IMG/VR virus record: IMGVR_UViG_3300031933_000027
Location: 1-23,514 of that record
Source of the DNA: a virus
Strand: one strand, 5' to 3'
Length of the DNA: 23,514 bases
Made by a program: the position numbers and the translations under genes. This document shows positions 6,294 to 12,682 of the stretch, piece by piece; within the stretch, counting starts at the first letter, position 1, and every line of letters starts with the position of its first letter. The notes under the pieces are model-generated. The model was given only the letters and a program-made list of their open reading frames with translations. It had not been told where the DNA came from and did no database searches.

Positions 6294-6653
6294 TCAGAGC
6301 ATTACTAGCGGGTCGCCTGAAAGCTCAATCAGTAGCTGCTCGTTGTTCACATCAATGACTTCCGCCTGGACGACGATGCGGCGCGCTTGCTGCTCGATAG
6401 TGAGCGAGAACGAGCTGATCCCGACAACGCCGGGCGCCGTGATGATTCGTCGCTTGAGCGTGGCTTCGGCGAAGTCCTGGCGCGTCTTGCCCAGTACGCC
6501 GTCGAACCATGGCGTGCCGTCGGTGGCGTCGAGGAAATACTCGCCCAGAAAAAGGCGTAGGCGGCGAATGACGCTTTGCCGGGTTGCCTCCTTGCCGCTG
6601 GCGAAATGCTCGCCGCTTGTCACGATGTCGCCGTCTACGAAGTTGCGGATCAT
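6294..6653 (-). CDS. Probable baseplate wedge protein (gp25/gpW position)
   Basis: A 119-residue protein located between the spike and the J-like gene, where P2-like and simple myophages encode their gpW/gp25 wedge component. The sequence fits a small wedge fold: IRRLRLFLGEYFLDATDGTP near the middle, then ATLKRRIITAPGVVGISSFS and a C-terminal beta region. The GEYFLD-DGTPW segment is typical of DUF2634/gp25-type proteins. It has an ideal AGGAGG ribosome binding site six bases upstream, and its ATG overlaps the spike gene's stop (ATGA). The role is assigned from gene order and weak motif similarity. Confidence 0.7.
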   Translation of the reverse strand: MIRNFVDGDIVTSGEHFASGKEATRQSVIRRLRLFLGEYFLDATDGTPWFDGVLGKTRQDFAEATLKRRIITAPGVVGISSFSLTIEQQARRIVVQAEVIDVNNEQLLIELSGDPLVML

Positions 6654-7306
6654 TGCGGGCCTCCTGACGACCCGGTGCCGGGCTGAACATCTTTATGCGT
6701 GTGCGTGCTGCCCACGTTCACGCCGTTGTTTGTCAGCGCGCCTTCTGTCGCCACGTCGGCGATGACGGTTACGGTGGAGGCGTTCTGCGTGATGCTGTCC
6801 GCGTCCATCTCGATAACCGCCGCCTTCAAGCTGATCTTGCCGGGCGTGAGGTGCATCCGGGTCGCGCCGTCGTAACTGCTCATGCCGACGCCTTCATTGA
6901 CGAAGCCAGGGATGATGCGCGGCGCTGAGCGAATGCCCGGCACGAAGTAGGCGTCCTCAGCCGAAAACATCCGCAGCTCATGCGGGGCGACCGGGCCGCC
7001 CTGGTCGTTCCAAGTGTCGACCGCGCGCTGACTGAAATGAATCAGTCCCTCGGTACCGGGCTTGATCTGGTGCCAGCAGTACCACTCGCCATCGCCCGCG
7101 AACTGAACGCGCACATTGTCGATCACCGGGATGGTGCGAAACACGCCATTGATGCGCTTCTGAATGCCGCACTCGACCTGCGCCATTTGCGTGGCCGGGT
7201 CGAAGGCGACGACCTTGCCTGGCAGGCAGATCATCAGGCCGCGCAGGCGGGAGGTTATGGCGTCGTTCACCAGGTCATTGAACGGGCTGATGCTCGATTC
7301 GCTCAT
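6650..7306 (-). CDS. Baseplate spike, Gp138 N-terminal/gpV-like
   Basis: A 218-residue membrane-piercing spike. Residues 1-110 fit the Gp138 OB-fold domain (RLRGLMICLPGKVVAFDPAT and IPVIDNVRVQFAGDGEWYCW). Residues 155-198 are short repetitive beta strands (KISLKAAVIEMDADSITQNA and on) that would make a triple-stranded beta helix. The tip carries THTH (201-204): HxH motifs at the apex of gpV and gp138 trimers bind an iron ion. A flexible Gly/Ser tail ends the protein. It is translationally coupled to the hub gene (ATGA at 7303-7306) and overlaps the wedge gene downstream. Confidence 0.88.
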   Translation of the reverse strand: MSESSISPFNDLVNDAITSRLRGLMICLPGKVVAFDPATQMAQVECGIQKRINGVFRTIPVIDNVRVQFAGDGEWYCWHQIKPGTEGLIHFSQRAVDTWNDQGGPVAPHELRMFSAEDAYFVPGIRSAPRIIPGFVNEGVGMSSYDGATRMHLTPGKISLKAAVIEMDADSITQNASTVTVIADVATEGALTNNGVNVGSTHTHKDVQPGTGSSGGPQ

Positions 7307-8181
7307 TCTCGAATGCCCTCGATCGACGTGTCCCAGGCAGAGCCGTAGAAATCGCCCTGGTGCTTAACGTTCAGCACGCTGTAAATGCCGCTCCCGCCAG
7401 CCGGATCGATCTGCATCATGTCGGCGGTGTAGACCTGGCTGAACGCGAAGTTCCTTGTCTCGGCCTGCACGTCCACCTGATCGCCTGGCGCAATGGCTGG
7501 GTCGAGCTTCTTGGTAACCTCGATTGCCTGCAGCAGGATTTGCGGAGAGCCAACCATGCCTGTATTTGCGCTGATCAGGTGCGGCGGAGCGTTACGCTTG
7601 GCTAGCGTCCCGTCCGGACCCTTGCGAATGATCGTCAGCCGGTTGGCGCTCATCGTCCAAACGAAGCCATGGATGTCGGCCAGTTCGTTCATGCACGAGA
7701 CGGACGAGGTGCACATGCTGCGCCCCTTCAGCGCCCGCGGCAGGTCGGAGAAGTCGCCGATAAATTCAACCGGCAGCAACAACGACTCAGCGACCTCGCG
7801 AATGATGTCGATCTGCGGCGTGTTGGCGCCCCATGACTTACTCACAAACGCGCCGGCTTGCGCCCCGCCAGCCGTGCGTGCATAGAACTTGATGTACTTG
7901 TCGACCCCTTCCCTGCCGATCTCCATGTTGATGATGTCGCCGAGAAAGATCAGTCCCGGCTGCTCGCCGTAGCCAGCGGCCAGGCTGATGCCGTCGAACT
8001 TGTTGTAGATAGCCCGGCGAGAACGGCCCGATGCGCCGTACAGCGTGATTTCCGCCAAACTGCCTTCGCTGCCATAGCGGTTGTCGACGCTGAACCGGAT
8101 CTGCATTGGCGGCTCATACACGAGCTCGTCATCGCCATCTTTCAGCGTCAGCCGGTAGTTGCGTCCGAGCAATCTACTCAT
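7303..8181 (-). CDS. Baseplate hub protein (gpD/gp27-like position)
   Basis: A 292-residue protein directly before the spike gene, where the hub that supports the spike trimer is normally encoded. It has a beta-rich N-terminus (ELVYEPPMQIRFSVDNRYG, then SLAEITLYGAS), a middle region resembling phage late control/gp27-type hubs (QIDIIREVAESLLLPVEF, ADIHGFVWTMSANRLTIIRK) and a C-terminal domain beginning near LLQAIEVTKKLDP. I chose the ATG at 8181 because GGTGGT lies seven bases upstream; an ATG at 8187 would be almost on top of it. The start overlaps the plug gene's end by a few bases. Confidence 0.78.
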   Translation of the reverse strand: MSRLLGRNYRLTLKDGDDELVYEPPMQIRFSVDNRYGSEGSLAEITLYGASGRSRRAIYNKFDGISLAAGYGEQPGLIFLGDIINMEIGREGVDKYIKFYARTAGGAQAGAFVSKSWGANTPQIDIIREVAESLLLPVEFIGDFSDLPRALKGRSMCTSSVSCMNELADIHGFVWTMSANRLTIIRKGPDGTLAKRNAPPHLISANTGMVGSPQILLQAIEVTKKLDPAIAPGDQVDVQAETRNFAFSQVYTADMMQIDPAGGSGIYSVLNVKHQGDFYGSAWDTSIEGIRE

Positions 8182-8464
8182 CTTCATACCACCGGAGCTT
8201 GTTGGTTATTCCGAGGTTTCGGATCGTTGGCGCCTCGCCTTCCAGCACAACGCGCCCAAGGCCCACATTCAGGCCGGCGAGCAGGTTGATGCTTGGGTGA
8301 AGGCCACGGCCAAGCGCAATAGGTGTTCCGTCCGCGCGACGCATGTCGACGGTGAAGTAACTGTGCCGGGTTGACCAGCGCAGGCGGAATTGGACGTAAG
8401 TGCCGCCGAGCGTCACGCCGAATCGCTGAAAAGCATCGCCAGCGCGCAGGGGGATGGTTTTCAT
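8174..8464 (-). CDS. Baseplate plug protein (Pam3 gp18-like)
   Basis: A 96-residue small beta-rich protein. The pattern of the N-terminus (IPLRAGDAFQRFGVTLGGTY then VQFRLRWSTRHSYFTVDMRR) and its place between the Dit-like and hub genes match the baseplate plug family described for the simple cyanophage Pam3 (DUF6983). The plug closes the hub channel below the tape measure before DNA release. It is coupled to the Dit-like gene by an ATGA overlap and has a GGGGGG stretch as ribosome binding site. Family assignment is from memory of the pattern. Confidence 0.75.
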   Translation of the reverse strand: MKTIPLRAGDAFQRFGVTLGGTYVQFRLRWSTRHSYFTVDMRRADGTPIALGRGLHPSINLLAGLNVGLGRVVLEGEAPTIRNLGITNKLRWYEDE

Positions 8465-9108
8465 TGCAAGCCCCCCTCTCCCAGGTTGTTCTCGGTCTGC
8501 GCCTGCGTGCTGGCTGTGTCGTCAGCGGGTAGGCGCGAATTGACGATCGCCTGGTTGGCCAGGCTGTCGACGACAACCAGCTTGCGCATCTCGACGACCA
8601 GCTCCAGACCGCCCTCGTTCTGCTTGGTGACCTGCACGCGCGTGTTAGTAATGAGCACGTTGTCGTAGGAGTCTTTCGCCCCCACGACCGTGATCAGCTC
8701 GTGCGCCGCCTGCAGCGCCCTGACAGCCTTGATCATCTTACCTGAGCGCGTTTCGGCGCCGCCTGCAAGCTCGGTAAGGACAGAGCCGGCAATGCCGACG
8801 GCAGCAGCCGCAGCGCCTCCCAGCGTGCCGATGATCGCGCCGGCCGCCGTACCCACCGCTGCGCCGGCAATGCCGGAGAACTGGCCAGTCGTTTCAGCCA
8901 GCGCGGCCTTGATCGGGTTGTCGGAGAGCGCCACCGTCATCATCAACCGAAGCGGCCGATCAATCGCGTGGTCGTTGCCGATGGCGCCTGTCTCAATGGG
9001 GTATTCCGTCACGTCCGTGACCAGCTCGCTCGACTCCTCGAGCAGGGCATCGAAGAACAGCCCGCCGATCTCCGGGCGCGACCGGCTGAAAATGCCGACT
9101 AGAGACAT
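8461..9108 (-). CDS. Dit-like baseplate hub protein with glycine-zipper segment
   Basis: A 215-residue protein next to the tape measure. Residues 18-62 (FDALLEESSELVTDVTEYPI, later HAIDRPLRLMMTVALS) match the N-terminal domain of Dit-like tail proteins, which ring the tube end. Residues 148-182 resume a beta-domain pattern (NVLITNTRVQVTKQNEGGLE). Between them residues 79-116 are a continuous hydrophobic Ala/Gly stretch with GxxxG repeats at G82, G86, G90 and G94, long enough for a membrane hairpin. The tail end is Asn/Gln/Thr rich. It is coupled to the plug gene downstream. Confidence 0.78.
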   Translation of the reverse strand: MSLVGIFSRSRPEIGGLFFDALLEESSELVTDVTEYPIETGAIGNDHAIDRPLRLMMTVALSDNPIKAALAETTGQFSGIAGAAVGTAAGAIIGTLGGAAAAAVGIAGSVLTELAGGAETRSGKMIKAVRALQAAHELITVVGAKDSYDNVLITNTRVQVTKQNEGGLELVVEMRKLVVVDSLANQAIVNSRLPADDTASTQAQTENNLGEGGLQ

Positions 9109-9119
9109 TGGCTTGATTC

Positions 9120-10667
9120 CTATTCGACGTTGTTCGGGATGCCATCGCGGCTGACTTGTACGGCGTTGCTCAGCTCGGCACGGAAGACTTTGCGGGCAGC
9201 CGCTTCCACTGCGCCGGGGTCAGTAGCGCCTCGTGCATCGATGCTGTAGTAATTGGTGGTGCCACTCGCCCCCGCCCGACCCATGATCGACGGGACATAG
9301 GCTTGGGTTTCGCCAGGCATCGCGGAGAGCCAATTGGAACCGTGACTGGCGACGGCATTCTTCACCGCGCCGGGCCCTGCGTTATAAGCCGCCAGCGCCT
9401 TCTGCGTGTCGCCGTCGAACTCCTTCATCATCGCGGCGAGGTAGTCCCGACCGAAGCGCAGATACTCCTCGCGCGAATCGTTCGCCAGCGGGCGCACGCC
9501 GTAGCCAGGGTCGCGGCCGGTGGCCGGCATAACCTGCGTAACGCCTCGCGCGCCCTTTGGCGAGCTGAGCAACATGCTTCCGTCGCCATAGTGACGACCG
9601 CCTGACTCTTGCTGGATCAGGGCGTTGAAGATGGCATCGGTAGATAGCGGGCCGGATGCTGAGCCAGATCCGCCGAACAACGGTTTGAACAGCCAGTCAG
9701 GCGGCCGGACGCCGATCAGGCTTTCTACGTCGTCCGGCCCCCAGTCCCACGCTGAGATCAGCGCGCCAATGCCGCCAGCCTTTGCAGCGAACGTAGCGGT
9801 GCCAGTAACGCCGCCCATTGCCTCAAGCCCCTTTTTCCCAACCTGAGCCGCCACCAGGACGGCAATACCGGCCGCGGTGGCCTGTAGGTAGGGGGTGGCC
9901 TCCTCGAAGAACTTGCCGATCTCTTCTCGGTTATCGACGGAAAAGCCGGTGATGCTTTCCACAATTTTTGTCATGCCGGGAAGCATTTCACCGGCTATCG
10001 ACTTCTTGAACCCCTCCATCACTTCCTTCAGTTCGCCCGTGGCGGTCACGAACGCTTCGGAGTTCTTCAGAAGCTCGTCACTAGGGATAGCCCCAAGCTC
10101 GTCTGCCCGTCTGAAGTTGCTTTGCATCCCGGCGCGGTCGGACAGTAGGCGAAACGCCTTGTCATTGATGCCAAGCGCCCCGCCGATCTGTCGGCGCTGG
10201 TCTAGGCCCATTGCAGACAGGCCGCTGGACAGGAATTCGATTACCTGTTCGGGGCTCATTTTCTGCTGGTCGATCTGCTGCGGATTGAACCCGGCCGCGG
10301 TGAAGGCGCGGGCTGGCAGCTCGCCCCATTGGGCGCTATCCCGCAGCGAGTTGGCCAGCTCGATCAGCGCTCTGGCGTCGGCGTCGCTGCCGCCGATTTG
10401 CTCCATCGCAAAGCCGAGCTTGTGCGCGTACTGCGCCGTCACGCCGGCTGTTCTGGACCACTTCGCCAGATCGTCGGCGGACTTCGCCACGTCGAACGAC
10501 ATCTTAGCTGCAGCAACGCCAGCGCCGACGAATGCCGTGCCGATGGCTGCCCCGACAGTCAATGCCGTGGATCGCAGATTGGAGAACTGGTTGTTCGCCT
10601 CTTTGAAGCCTTTCGCGTCAGTTTCCAGGCCGAGCTTAACCAGCAGTTCGTCGATTGTTTCGGCCAT
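9120..10667 (-). CDS. Tail tape measure protein with lytic transglycosylase domain
   Basis: A 515-residue tape measure that sets tail length and is ejected ahead of the DNA. The N-terminus (ELLVKLGLETDAKGFKEANN) is typical of tape measures, followed by helical regions and hydrophobic stretches (about 34-55 and 255-305). Residues 345-455 form a soluble lytic transglycosylase domain: catalytic E354 in IQQESGG, GVTQVMPAT (375-383) and AAYNAGPGAV (426-435). It would cut peptidoglycan at infection. The length is short for a tape measure, so the tail should be short. AGGA lies eight bases before the ATG. A terminator separates it from the lipoprotein gene. Confidence 0.92.
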   Translation of the reverse strand: MAETIDELLVKLGLETDAKGFKEANNQFSNLRSTALTVGAAIGTAFVGAGVAAAKMSFDVAKSADDLAKWSRTAGVTAQYAHKLGFAMEQIGGSDADARALIELANSLRDSAQWGELPARAFTAAGFNPQQIDQQKMSPEQVIEFLSSGLSAMGLDQRRQIGGALGINDKAFRLLSDRAGMQSNFRRADELGAIPSDELLKNSEAFVTATGELKEVMEGFKKSIAGEMLPGMTKIVESITGFSVDNREEIGKFFEEATPYLQATAAGIAVLVAAQVGKKGLEAMGGVTGTATFAAKAGGIGALISAWDWGPDDVESLIGVRPPDWLFKPLFGGSGSASGPLSTDAIFNALIQQESGGRHYGDGSMLLSSPKGARGVTQVMPATGRDPGYGVRPLANDSREEYLRFGRDYLAAMMKEFDGDTQKALAAYNAGPGAVKNAVASHGSNWLSAMPGETQAYVPSIMGRAGASGTTNYYSIDARGATDPGAVEAAARKVFRAELSNAVQVSRDGIPNNVE

Positions 10668-10691
10668 GGTGACTTCCTAAATTCGGGCAAT

Positions 10692-10713
10692 AAAAAACCC
10701 GCCGAAGCGGGTT
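10692..10713 (-). terminator. Intrinsic terminator with UUCG tetraloop before the tape measure gene
   Basis: On the minus strand: a perfect 7-bp stem AACCCGC/GCGGGTT (arms 10696-10702 and 10707-10713) with a TTCG loop, followed by a T run (10692-10697). It follows the lipoprotein gene (stop 10729) and lies 24 bases before the tape measure ATG. Confidence 0.9.
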
Positions 10714-10728
10714 GATGTCTTGGCCAGG

Positions 10729-11421
10729 CTAGTGCCTTGACCATCTAAAAATATGGGCGTTATCGAACACAGGAACAACAGCAGATGCCCCGTCCACCAA
10801 TGCTATCGTTTGATTTCCTATGTAGCGCCCCACGACCTTCACATGCATGTTGAACCCTACGCCATTATCAATGTGGGCCGGCTTTTCAAACACGGCGCCC
10901 ATGGCTTGCATTCCGTACGCGCCGCGCGAAACCATCGGAGAATCTGCCCACCAGAATATATAGCTGCCGCCTTGCTTGGCGGTTATGTACGCCTGCAGCA
11001 CGTAGTATTTTCCGTCTCCGCCAGATATTGACGGCCTCATAGCAAGCCCATCGCCAGGGATTGCCTGATAAAGCATGCTGGCCTCGGCCCACGTTTGCGG
11101 CTTCCTCTTCCCGCTTTCGAGATCAGCCTTTATCTTTGCGGCCTCCGCAGCCTTAGCCTCCCTTTCGGGAGCCGTGCGAACCCATGCCTGCCGGATCAAT
11201 TCCTGGCTCACTTTCTCGCGATCGGCTGGCGTGCACTGCCGCCTCGCTATTCTTTGGCACTCAGACTCAAACTTGCCCAGCGTCTGCGGCTGGATAGCGC
11301 CAGAAACGAAATCCCTAGAAACCTCACTAGACAGCCTGGCGTGACGCTCTTCGTACGTCTCGGTTTGAGCGCACCCCAACAACGCTGCCGACATAACTGC
11401 AAGAGAGATAATCCATTTCAT
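10729..11421 (-). CDS. Putative outer-membrane lipoprotein of unknown function
   Basis: A 230-residue protein with a lipoprotein signal (MKWIISLAVMSAALLGC), lipid-modified cysteine at residue 17 and Ala at +2, which favours the outer membrane. Residues 22-125 are charged and helical (ERHARLSSEVSRDF, EREAKAAEAAKIKADLESG). Residues 135-230 look like a beta domain (KYYVLQAYITAKQGGSYIFW and NMHVKVVGRYIGNQTIALVD). I do not recognise the family. It is inserted between the chaperones and the tape measure, coupled to the upstream gene by ATGA, and followed by a terminator. Its DNA appears less GC-rich than its neighbours. It may be a cargo gene altering the host surface, such as a superinfection-exclusion lipoprotein (inference). 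Confidence 0.72.
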   Translation of the reverse strand: MKWIISLAVMSAALLGCAQTETYEERHARLSSEVSRDFVSGAIQPQTLGKFESECQRIARRQCTPADREKVSQELIRQAWVRTAPEREAKAAEAAKIKADLESGKRKPQTWAEASMLYQAIPGDGLAMRPSISGGDGKYYVLQAYITAKQGGSYIFWWADSPMVSRGAYGMQAMGAVFEKPAHIDNGVGFNMHVKVVGRYIGNQTIALVDGASAVVPVFDNAHIFRWSRH

Positions 11422-11705
11422 TCCTCGTCCCCTTCCAATGGCGGCGTAAGCAGCGGCATGTGCTGCTCGCGCATGTAATCGTCCAGATGCCCAAGCATGA
11501 CCAGTTCGCGCCAGAACGCGACGGCTTCGTTATGCGAGGCAATCTGCAAGCCTGAGCCGTTCGCTTTGAGCTTCATCGGGCGAGTAGGGATTCCCTCGCT
11601 AGGCCGCATATCGTGCGCGCGGCTGTAGAGGGGTTCGCCCTTGTCGTCGAGTAGTTCATAGGTGACGCGAAGTTTCTTCATGGCAATAGAGTAGCGCAGC
11701 GCCAT
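11418..11705 (-). CDS. Small unknown protein next to the tail chaperones
   Basis: A 95-residue protein of no recognised family. Its ATG (11705) shares a base with the stop of the frameshifted chaperone frame (TAATG), so it is probably translated by coupling; a second ATG at 11681 (MKKLRVTYELLDDKG) is possible but has no ribosome binding site. The N-terminal half reads as beta strands (KKLRVTYELLDDKGEPLYSR), the C-terminal half as helix (HNEAVAFWRELVMLGHLDDY). The stop overlaps the lipoprotein start (ATGA). It could belong to tail assembly or form a pair with the lipoprotein. Confidence 0.65.
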   Translation of the reverse strand: MALRYSIAMKKLRVTYELLDDKGEPLYSRAHDMRPSEGIPTRPMKLKANGSGLQIASHNEAVAFWRELVMLGHLDDYMREQHMPLLTPPLEGDEE

Positions 11706-11932
11706 TACTTATTGCGAGCGCGCTCCACTTGATGCTCTATCTCGTCCATCACGCAGTGCATCATCTGCACGTCGGCCAGGTCGTAGGTGCCGTCGAGCAT
11801 ATCGGACCACTTCGCCAGTGGTGGACAGGTTGCCCCCAGGCCCGCGCACGGACGCCAGAGGAACCAGTCCACGAACGGGTTTAGTGGCTCTGCTCCGCCT
11901 TGCCCTCGACGGTTGCTTTGCGGAGCTGCCAG
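11705..11932 (-). CDS. Tail assembly chaperone extension, reached by -1 frameshift
   Basis: An open -1 frame of 75 codons that continues the chaperone from the slippery site. It begins LAAPQSNRRG and ends EIEHQVERARNK, with the conserved-looking segment NPFVDWFLWRPCAGLGATCP then PLAKWSDM. It has no convincing start of its own; the first internal ATG would leave only 31 residues. In lambda (G and GT) and many other tailed phages the short and long chaperone forms are made by -1 frameshifting and act on the tape measure and tube. The predicted long form has 188 residues (113 plus 75). Confidence 0.78.
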   Translation of the reverse strand: MAAPQSNRRGQGGAEPLNPFVDWFLWRPCAGLGATCPPLAKWSDMLDGTYDLADVQMMHCVMDEIEHQVERARNK

Positions 11933-12270
11933 AAAGGGCTGAGGTTTTCCACCAGCGCGCGACCCACCAGAAGGTAGAAGTCTTGCGGGGCGTCCTGAAA
12001 CAGGTTTTCCCCTACCGGCACGTTGTCCGCAGCGCGAACAACCAGATCCTCCTTGCCCGACACGAAGCACAGCTTGCGCAGGGCAGTGAAGTCGTCCGGG
12101 TGAATCTGCGTCAGCGCGACCACGAGGGCCATGTCAGATGCGCCCTCTTGCAGGGAGACGATAAGGCCTGTCCGCCCTGCAATGTGCAGCATCTCGATTT
12201 GCGCCTTGGCCGGGGCCGTGGAGCCCTTGAACTCCACGTCGCCAGCTTCAACGGTGAATGAGCGAGCCAT
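11881..12270 (-). CDS. Tail assembly chaperone, short form
   Basis: A 129-residue protein encoded right after the tail tube and before the tape measure, the standard position for the chaperone that holds the tape measure during tube assembly. Recognisable parts: a beta N-terminus (ARSFTVEAGDVEFKGST), then MALVVALTQIHPDDFTALRK and a helical C-terminus (APQDFYLLVGRALVENLSPF). A CCCTTTC heptamer in the right phase lies at codons 111-113, followed by a hairpin, so a fraction of ribosomes should shift to the -1 frame. The ATG has GAGG upstream. Confidence 0.8.
   Translation of the reverse strand: MARSFTVEAGDVEFKGSTAPAKAQIEMLHIAGRTGLIVSLQEGASDMALVVALTQIHPDDFTALRKLCFVSGKEDLVVRAADNVPVGENLFQDAPQDFYLLVGRALVENLSPFWQLRKATVEGKAEQSH
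11892..11938 (-). other. -1 frameshift signal: CCCTTTC plus downstream hairpin
   Basis: The heptamer C-CCT-TTC (11932-11938) has the X-XXY-YYZ form in the reading phase of the chaperone. After a five-base spacer comes a 7-bp GC-rich stem, GCTCCGC/GCGGAGC (arms 11920-11926 and 11892-11898, 21-base loop). The zero-frame stop is at 11881-11883, just past the stem. Slippage at this site joins the two open frames exactly. Confidence 0.75.
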
Positions 12271-12272
12271 CT

Positions 12273-12677
12273 TTAGACCTCTTCAGAGTTGGCGAACTCG
12301 ACAACGATTTGCTCGTCCGTCACGCTCGACTTACCAGCCCGACCCATGGAGCCACGAGTGACCATCACGCCGTCATAGCCTGCGACGACCTCAACGGTGC
12401 CGGACTGCCGGAAGCTGAAGGTTGCATCGACGCCCGACTTCTCAGCGGCCAGGATCTGGCGAACCTCATCCGAGCCGGGCATCAGGTTGACGGTCAGGCG
12501 TTTGGGGCGGGTCTGGTTGTCCAATCGCACCGACGTGCCACCAATACCGCGCTTGAGGGTTGAGCGCTGCTCGATGTCCTCAATGGTGATGGCGGGGTCG
12601 GTATCACCGTACTCACTGATCGGGATGCCAAACAAAACGAGATTCGCCCCGTCCGCGCCGTATCGAAACATAGCCAT
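12273..12677 (-). CDS. Tail tube protein, DUF3277-like
   Basis: A 134-residue protein following the sheath gene, where contractile-tail phages encode the tube. The sequence is beta-rich, with a pattern I associate with DUF3277 (LVLFGIPISEYGDTDPAITI, RGIGGTSVRLDNQTRPKRLT, SFRQSGTVEVVAGYDGVMVT). It would stack as hexameric rings inside the sheath. GGAG lies eight bases before the ATG. The chaperone gene starts three bases after its stop. The assignment rests on order plus remembered family pattern. Confidence 0.85.
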   Translation of the reverse strand: MAMFRYGADGANLVLFGIPISEYGDTDPAITIEDIEQRSTLKRGIGGTSVRLDNQTRPKRLTVNLMPGSDEVRQILAAEKSGVDATFSFRQSGTVEVVAGYDGVMVTRGSMGRAGKSSVTDEQIVVEFANSEEV

Positions 12678-12682
12678 GATTT

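Noticed and set aside
11896-11912. GGGCAAG near the chaperone stop as the frameshift site
   Set aside because: It does not allow re-pairing of the A-site codon after a -1 slip, and it lies inside the predicted hairpin; CCCTTTC fits on all counts.
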